Source of the DNA: Oceanobacillus oncorhynchi
Lineage (GTDB): Bacteria > Bacillota > Bacilli > Bacillales > Amphibacillaceae
Direction of reading: 5' to 3'
DNA length: 64,000 nucleotides
Assembly (NCBI RefSeq): GCF_000821065.1
Contig: NZ_CDGG01000001.1
Location: forward strand, 3,410,001 to 3,474,000
Within the stretch, counting starts at the first letter, position 1. Each line of letters starts with the position of its first letter. A model generated the notes under the pieces. It was not told the origin of the DNA and searched no databases. It saw nothing but the letters and a program-made list of their open reading frames with translations. The position numbers and the translations under genes are program-made. Below, piece after piece: positions 62,245 through 64,000 of the stretch.

Positions 62245-62269
62245 ACCATAATTATATTATGTAAACTAA
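62245..62269 (+). repeat. dif-like repeat, copy 2
   Basis: Same 25 bp as 41652-41676 with one mismatch and in direct orientation, again just downstream of a gene end. The right arm TTATGTAAACT matches the XerD side of Bacillus dif. Confidence 0.55.
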
Positions 62270-62320
62270 TGGGTTAGAATGTTATTCTTTAAAATGTAAA
62301 ATAAGAAATGAGGAAATCAG

Positions 62321-62614
62321 ATGACTAGTCAAAAACAAAGAAAAGTATGTAAGAATGGACATGTTTTCTTTAAAAGTTCAGATTGTGAAAGCTGTCCGAC
62401 TTGTGACAAAGAAAATAAACCAAAGAGCGGCTTTCTAGCAACGCTTTCTGCTCCGGCAGGAAAAGCACTTATCCATGAAGGTATCTCAACAGAAGAACAG
62501 CTGGCAGCTCATACCAAGAAAGAAATACTAGCCCTGCATGGCATTGGTCCAGCATCGATGCCGGCTCTGACAAAGGCGCTGGAGAACAAAGGACTTACAT
62601 TTAAAACAGAATAG
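62321..62614 (+). CDS. Small zinc-ribbon plus helix-hairpin-helix protein (RNA polymerase alpha CTD-like)
   Basis: 97 residues. N-terminal Cys motif CKNGH plus CESCPTC suggests a zinc ribbon (~10-30). The C-terminal part (LIHEGISTEEQLAAHTKKEILALHGIGPASMPALTKAL) is a helix-hairpin-helix unit like the alpha-subunit CTD. Nucleic-acid binding is likely; function unknown. GAGGAAATC weak ribosome site. Monocistronic with its own terminator. Confidence 0.82.
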   Translation: MTSQKQRKVCKNGHVFFKSSDCESCPTCDKENKPKSGFLATLSAPAGKALIHEGISTEEQLAAHTKKEILALHGIGPASMPALTKALENKGLTFKTE

Positions 62615-62623
62615 GCAGAATAG

Positions 62624-62668
62624 AAATGGAATGGTATCTCAGTCAGAAGAGGTATCATTCCATTTTTG
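62624..62668 (+). terminator. Terminator after the HhH protein gene
   Basis: AATGGAATGGTATC pairs with GGTATCATTCCATT (14 bp with G-U pairs), followed by TTTTG. Confidence 0.85.
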
Positions 62669-62828
62669 CATTTTAGCAGCTGTTGCTTGTTGGCTTGTAA
62701 CTGTGCTGCTTAGGAGGTTTAGAAGGAGATAGACCTTAAGGCTTAGACAAAGATATTGCTCAGGCTCATTACGAGAAAACAAAATCCCCGGTAAGATAAA
62801 GATACAATAACAAGAGGAGGAAAACGGA

Positions 62829-63182
62829 ATGAAAAAATTCATGTTGTTTATTGGAGGGCTTGTTGCATTACTGATACTGCTCGCAAATCTTGGCCCGATG
62901 GTATTACTTGCATTAAGTGTATGGCTGCTCTATATATGCTTTAAAAAGTTTATCAGCACAGATTCCACCGCTGCTAAAGTAGGATGGGTAATCCTGGGAT
63001 TGATAGTTGTAAGCATCACATTCTCTAACATTTATGCAGTTTTAGGTGTTGCCGCAGCTTATGCACTTTACCTTATCTATAAGAATTGGAACACACCGGA
63101 AGCCTCTGTTGTCCACGAAATAAAGGAAGAGGATGACCCATTTACAAATTTTGAAAAACAGTGGGCAGAGTTAAATAAATAA
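62829..63182 (+). CDS. liaI: LiaI-like membrane protein
   Basis: 117 residues with an N-terminal pair of helices (about 4-38), a third hydrophobic stretch (50-80) and a charged tail (VHEIKEEDDPFTNFEKQWAEL). Placed 27 nt before a LiaH/PspA homologue, it fits LiaI, the membrane anchor that recruits LiaH under envelope stress. AGAGGAGG precedes the ATG. A LiaR box could not be identified in the preceding 160 bp. Confidence 0.75.
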   Translation: MKKFMLFIGGLVALLILLANLGPMVLLALSVWLLYICFKKFISTDSTAAKVGWVILGLIVVSITFSNIYAVLGVAAAYALYLIYKNWNTPEASVVHEIKEEDDPFTNFEKQWAELNK

Positions 63183-63209
63183 AATGAATAACATTCAAAG
63201 GAGAGATTG

Positions 63210-63848
63210 ATGATGTCAACAAATATTTTTACACGAATGAAGGAATCTATTTCTGCAGATTTACACACGATGATGGACAAAAAGGAACAAAAAAATCCGA
63301 TTGCAGCACTAAACCATTATTTACGCCAAAGTGAACAGGAAAAAGAAAAAGTAAGAAAGCTGATTGACCGTCAGTATAAATTGAAGGAAGAATTTGCTCG
63401 TGAATATATGAAAGCACAAGATCTTGCAGATAAGCGCTTAAAACAAGCACAAATTGCCGAACGTGCGCAGGAAGAGGAAATGCATGAATTTGCTTTAAAA
63501 GAGCATGAAGAATATCAAAATCGTGCTGATCGCATGAAAGCGTCCAGAGAAGAGGCAATCACGCAGCTGGAAAATTTGGAGCAGAAATACGAAGAAATGA
63601 AGCATCGCCTGAAGGATATGCATCTGCGCCGTATGGAGCTGATGGGCCGGGAAAATATAGCCAAAGCAAATCACCAAATCAATCGTGTCGTGGATGAGTC
63701 ACCAGAAAAGCCTTTCTCCAAGTTTGAAGAAATGGAGCAATATATCGAAAACCTGGAGTACAGAGTAAACAGTGCCTACTATCAAAGCACGTTCGATAAT
63801 AAAATTGCTGCGATTGAAAAGAGACTGGACGAAAAAGAAATAAACTAG
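63210..63848 (+). CDS. liaH: Phage-shock protein A homologue LiaH
   Basis: 212-residue PspA/IM30 protein, almost wholly coiled coil: MKESISADLHTMMDKKEQKNPIAALNHYLRQSEQEKEKV, then long heptads to a C-terminal EEMEQYIENLEYRVNSA segment. PspA family proteins form rings or scaffolds at stressed membranes. Three tandem start codons (TTG 63207, ATG 63210, ATG 63213) follow AAAGGAGAG; 63210 or 63213 is likely. Confidence 0.9.
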   Translation: MMSTNIFTRMKESISADLHTMMDKKEQKNPIAALNHYLRQSEQEKEKVRKLIDRQYKLKEEFAREYMKAQDLADKRLKQAQIAERAQEEEMHEFALKEHEEYQNRADRMKASREEAITQLENLEQKYEEMKHRLKDMHLRRMELMGRENIAKANHQINRVVDESPEKPFSKFEEMEQYIENLEYRVNSAYYQSTFDNKIAAIEKRLDEKEIN

Positions 63849-63884
63849 AATTGATAGCTGGAAAATGAAAAATCATGGTATACT

Positions 63885-63921
63885 TATACAGGTGCAGGCT
63901 GTTCTTGCGCCTGTATATTTT
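63885..63921 (+). terminator. Hairpin between liaH and liaF (partial terminator)
   Basis: TATACAGGTGCA (63885-63896) pairs with TGCGCCTGTATA (63906-63917), 12 bp with one G-U, then TTTTA. In B. subtilis a comparable structure limits read-through from liaIH into the downstream lia genes. Confidence 0.75.
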
Positions 63922-63953
63922 ACATATGAAATCAAGGAAAGGAGAATGGAAGG

Positions 63954-64000
63954 ATGTTCAAGCAGATTCCCACAAGAAACCTAAATTGGATATGGATTAC
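63954..64000 (+). CDS. Start of a further lia gene, probably LiaF (truncated by window edge)
   Basis: ATG with AAAGGAG upstream, reading MFKQIPTRNLNWIWI to the edge. Position after liaIH and the N-terminal pattern (basic stretch then LNWI hydrophobic start) suggest the LiaF regulator of LiaRS. Only 15 codons are visible. Confidence 0.5.
   Translation, partial: MFKQIPTRNLNWIWI

Noticed and set aside
1-64000. CRISPR arrays, tRNA/rRNA genes, prophage or toxin-antitoxin loci
   Set aside because: None seen: no regularly spaced repeats, no CCA-ended cloverleaf, and no phage structural or integrase genes.

Overview
The window is a chromosomal segment of a low-GC, endospore-forming Bacillaceae bacterium. 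The gene set and order resemble Oceanobacillus/Virgibacillus-type genomes (inference from gene content; no database search was possible). Markers are sigI-rsgI, a YhcN/YlaJ sporulation lipoprotein, ccdA/ccdC, a B. subtilis yneJ-to-parC style backbone (ccdA, ccdC, yneK, citB/acnA, yneN, yneP, yneQ, yneR, plsY, yneT, parE, parC), dynA-ypcP, an L-box in front of dapA and a liaIH-type operon. Strong AGGAGG ribosome sites and TTG/GTG starts are common. No tRNA, rRNA, CRISPR array or prophage was seen.

Layout. 1-9.2 kb: a truncated MATE exporter, a second MurG-type glycosyltransferase, a beta-carbonic anhydrase, then a BmrCD (YheI/YheH) heterodimeric multidrug ABC exporter preceded by a promoter, a 30-codon leader peptide and a terminator. 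A 446-bp MITE-like element lies between bmrD and its terminator, followed by an HtrA-like protease and a PRC-barrel protein with a textbook SigB promoter. 9.2-19.2 kb: small membrane proteins, a decayed fragment, sigI-rsgI, YhdB, a YhcN-type lipoprotein, luxS, an M20 dipeptidase, a YueD-like reductase, a decayed MITE, ccdA, ccdC, yneK. 19.5-31 kb: a soluble PAS histidine kinase, aconitase, a TlpA-type thioredoxin, thioesterase, YneQ, a second intact MITE with 7-bp target duplication, a YidD-YneR in-frame fusion, folE2, plsY, an OpuF-type osmolyte importer, YneT.

31-46.5 kb: parE-parC behind a promoter overlapped by a LexA-type box; a leucine/isovalerate catabolic operon (acyl-CoA dehydrogenase, biotin carboxylase, biotin carrier, enoyl-CoA hydratase, carboxyltransferase) lacking HMG-CoA lyase; then a SAM-I riboswitch with promoter and terminator upstream of a four-gene cluster (tandem AhpD-like protein, DmoA/NtaA-type flavin monooxygenase, sodium:solute symporter, 32-residue membrane peptide). 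I read the last cluster as a methionine/SAM-controlled system for scavenging an organosulfur compound; it is the strongest candidate for an undescribed system here. 46.5-64 kb: a double dynamin, YpcP exonuclease, bPH_4 protein, cysteine synthase, lysine riboswitch-dapA, YjcL, a YlbC-type CAP protein, DUF3189, a His/Cys-rich repeat protein, an ABC exporter with a beta-lactamase-like lipoprotein, a BltD-like acetyltransferase, an HhH protein, liaI-liaH and the start of liaF.

The window is rich in cis-regulation: two metabolite riboswitches, a probable drug-sensing attenuator, SigB, SigI, LexA and CcpC type sites, and a processive hairpin after liaH. It also carries a small family of palindromic non-autonomous elements and older repeat debris. 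Gene functions are by family recognition; promoter and operator calls are by consensus matching by eye.
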